Shown piece after piece: positions 48,923-49,006 of a stretch of 49,006 nt of DNA; the first letter of the stretch is position 1, and every line of letters starts with the position of its first letter. Source of the DNA: Oscillospiraceae bacterium (lineage in GTDB: Bacteria; Bacillota; Clostridia; Oscillospirales; Ruminococcaceae); contig WRBI01000014.1 in the NCBI GenBank assembly GCA_009784625.1, forward strand, positions 1 to 49,006, written 5' to 3'. Below the pieces are notes generated by a model that saw nothing but the letters and a program-made list of their open reading frames with translations, had not been told where the DNA came from and did not search any database. The position numbers and the translations under genes were made by a program.

Positions 48923-49006
48923 AATAGCTCAGGTTTATCAACCCAAGAATTAACAATGAATTCGTAAGGCGAAAGACCGCGTAGAGCTTTGAGCCGTTTA
49001 GCAAAG
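48895..49006 (-). mobile_element. C-terminal end of an IS481-type transposase (partial)
   Basis: Reading from the right edge on the minus strand gives FAKRLKALRGLSPYEFIVNS and then WVDKPELFHSVPSQLILG. This matches the end of IS481-family DDE transposases (NFARRLKxLxGLTPYEFI, then an EPERF-like segment and a short tail). The body of the gene lies beyond the window. The frame stays open past the usual end and into sequence antisense to the 48647-48922 gene, so the natural terminus may be lost. Confidence 0.7.

Overview
The window looks like a chromosomal segment of an anaerobic Bacillota (Clostridia-type) bacterium. The signs are class III (Firmicutes-type) fructose-1,6-bisphosphatase, a pyruvate kinase with the extra C-terminal swivelling domain, a methionine-type T-box leader, many GTG/TTG starts with strong Shine-Dalgarno sites, a radical-SAM glycyl-radical activase, a CoA-acylating aldehyde dehydrogenase, a class B-type sortase and a SpoIID domain. 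Most genes are fairly GC-rich. The Mrp block, an ankyrin gene and the right end are visibly AT-richer. I saw no rRNA, tRNA or CRISPR array.

Layout. 1-236: GC-rich nested palindromes and a short direct repeat. 237-2527 (-): a divergent type IIA topoisomerase B subunit behind a TfoX C-terminal-domain gene. 2763-9070 (+): an NAD synthetase whose glutaminase domain looks dead, a helical protein, then thioredoxin reductase, thioredoxin, an AI-2E-family permease, a GNAT protein and an ankyrin/SMI1-like protein. The last five are bracketed by two inverted copies of a MITE-like element (5072-5236 and 9108-9313). 9310-11079 (-): pyruvate kinase. 11574-18193 (-): a small lipoprotein, a TM2 protein and a seven-gene Mrp/Mbh-type cation antiporter operon. 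18450-25529 (+): an AEC permease, then cysteine desulfurase, ThiI, a zinc ribbon and an 1164-residue protein joining a degenerate CinA, a membrane anchor, a sortase and SpoIID. 25605-28292 (-): T-box-controlled MetNIQ methionine uptake. 28375-30962 (-): an Imm-5-like protein, a ThiF-like enzyme and a saccharopine-dehydrogenase-like enzyme. 31347-32601 (+): an HPt-like protein and a LytTR response regulator. 32731-36177: AlkA-like glycosylase, lipoate ligase, NagB and a radical-SAM activase. 36227-38374 (-): a PAS-GGDEF-EAL-like-HDOD signalling protein. 39140-43776 (-): a sugar-acid operon (LarA-family racemase/epimerase, HAD phosphatase, PfkB kinase, 6-phosphogluconate dehydrogenase). 43984-47334 (-): fbp followed by an acylating aldehyde dehydrogenase. 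47521-49006: decayed mobile DNA with a frameshifted ParM-like gene, a short ParR-like remnant, an orphan AT-rich gene and the end of an IS481-type transposase.

Themes. Central carbon metabolism is represented by pyk, fbp, gnd, nagB and the sugar-acid operon. Redox and cofactor work is represented by trxB/trxA, nadE, lplA and thiI with its desulfurase. The most unusual object is the CinA-sortase-SpoIID fusion, which puts a nucleotide-enzyme-derived domain in the cytoplasm and two wall-active domains outside on one chain. Also notable are the loss of catalytic residues in the NadE amidase domain, the missing NADPH motif in the thioredoxin reductase, the inverted MITE pair whose CTAG ends carry the stop codons of neighbouring genes, and the LarA-kinase-Gnd operon, which may form a gluconate/mannonate route.
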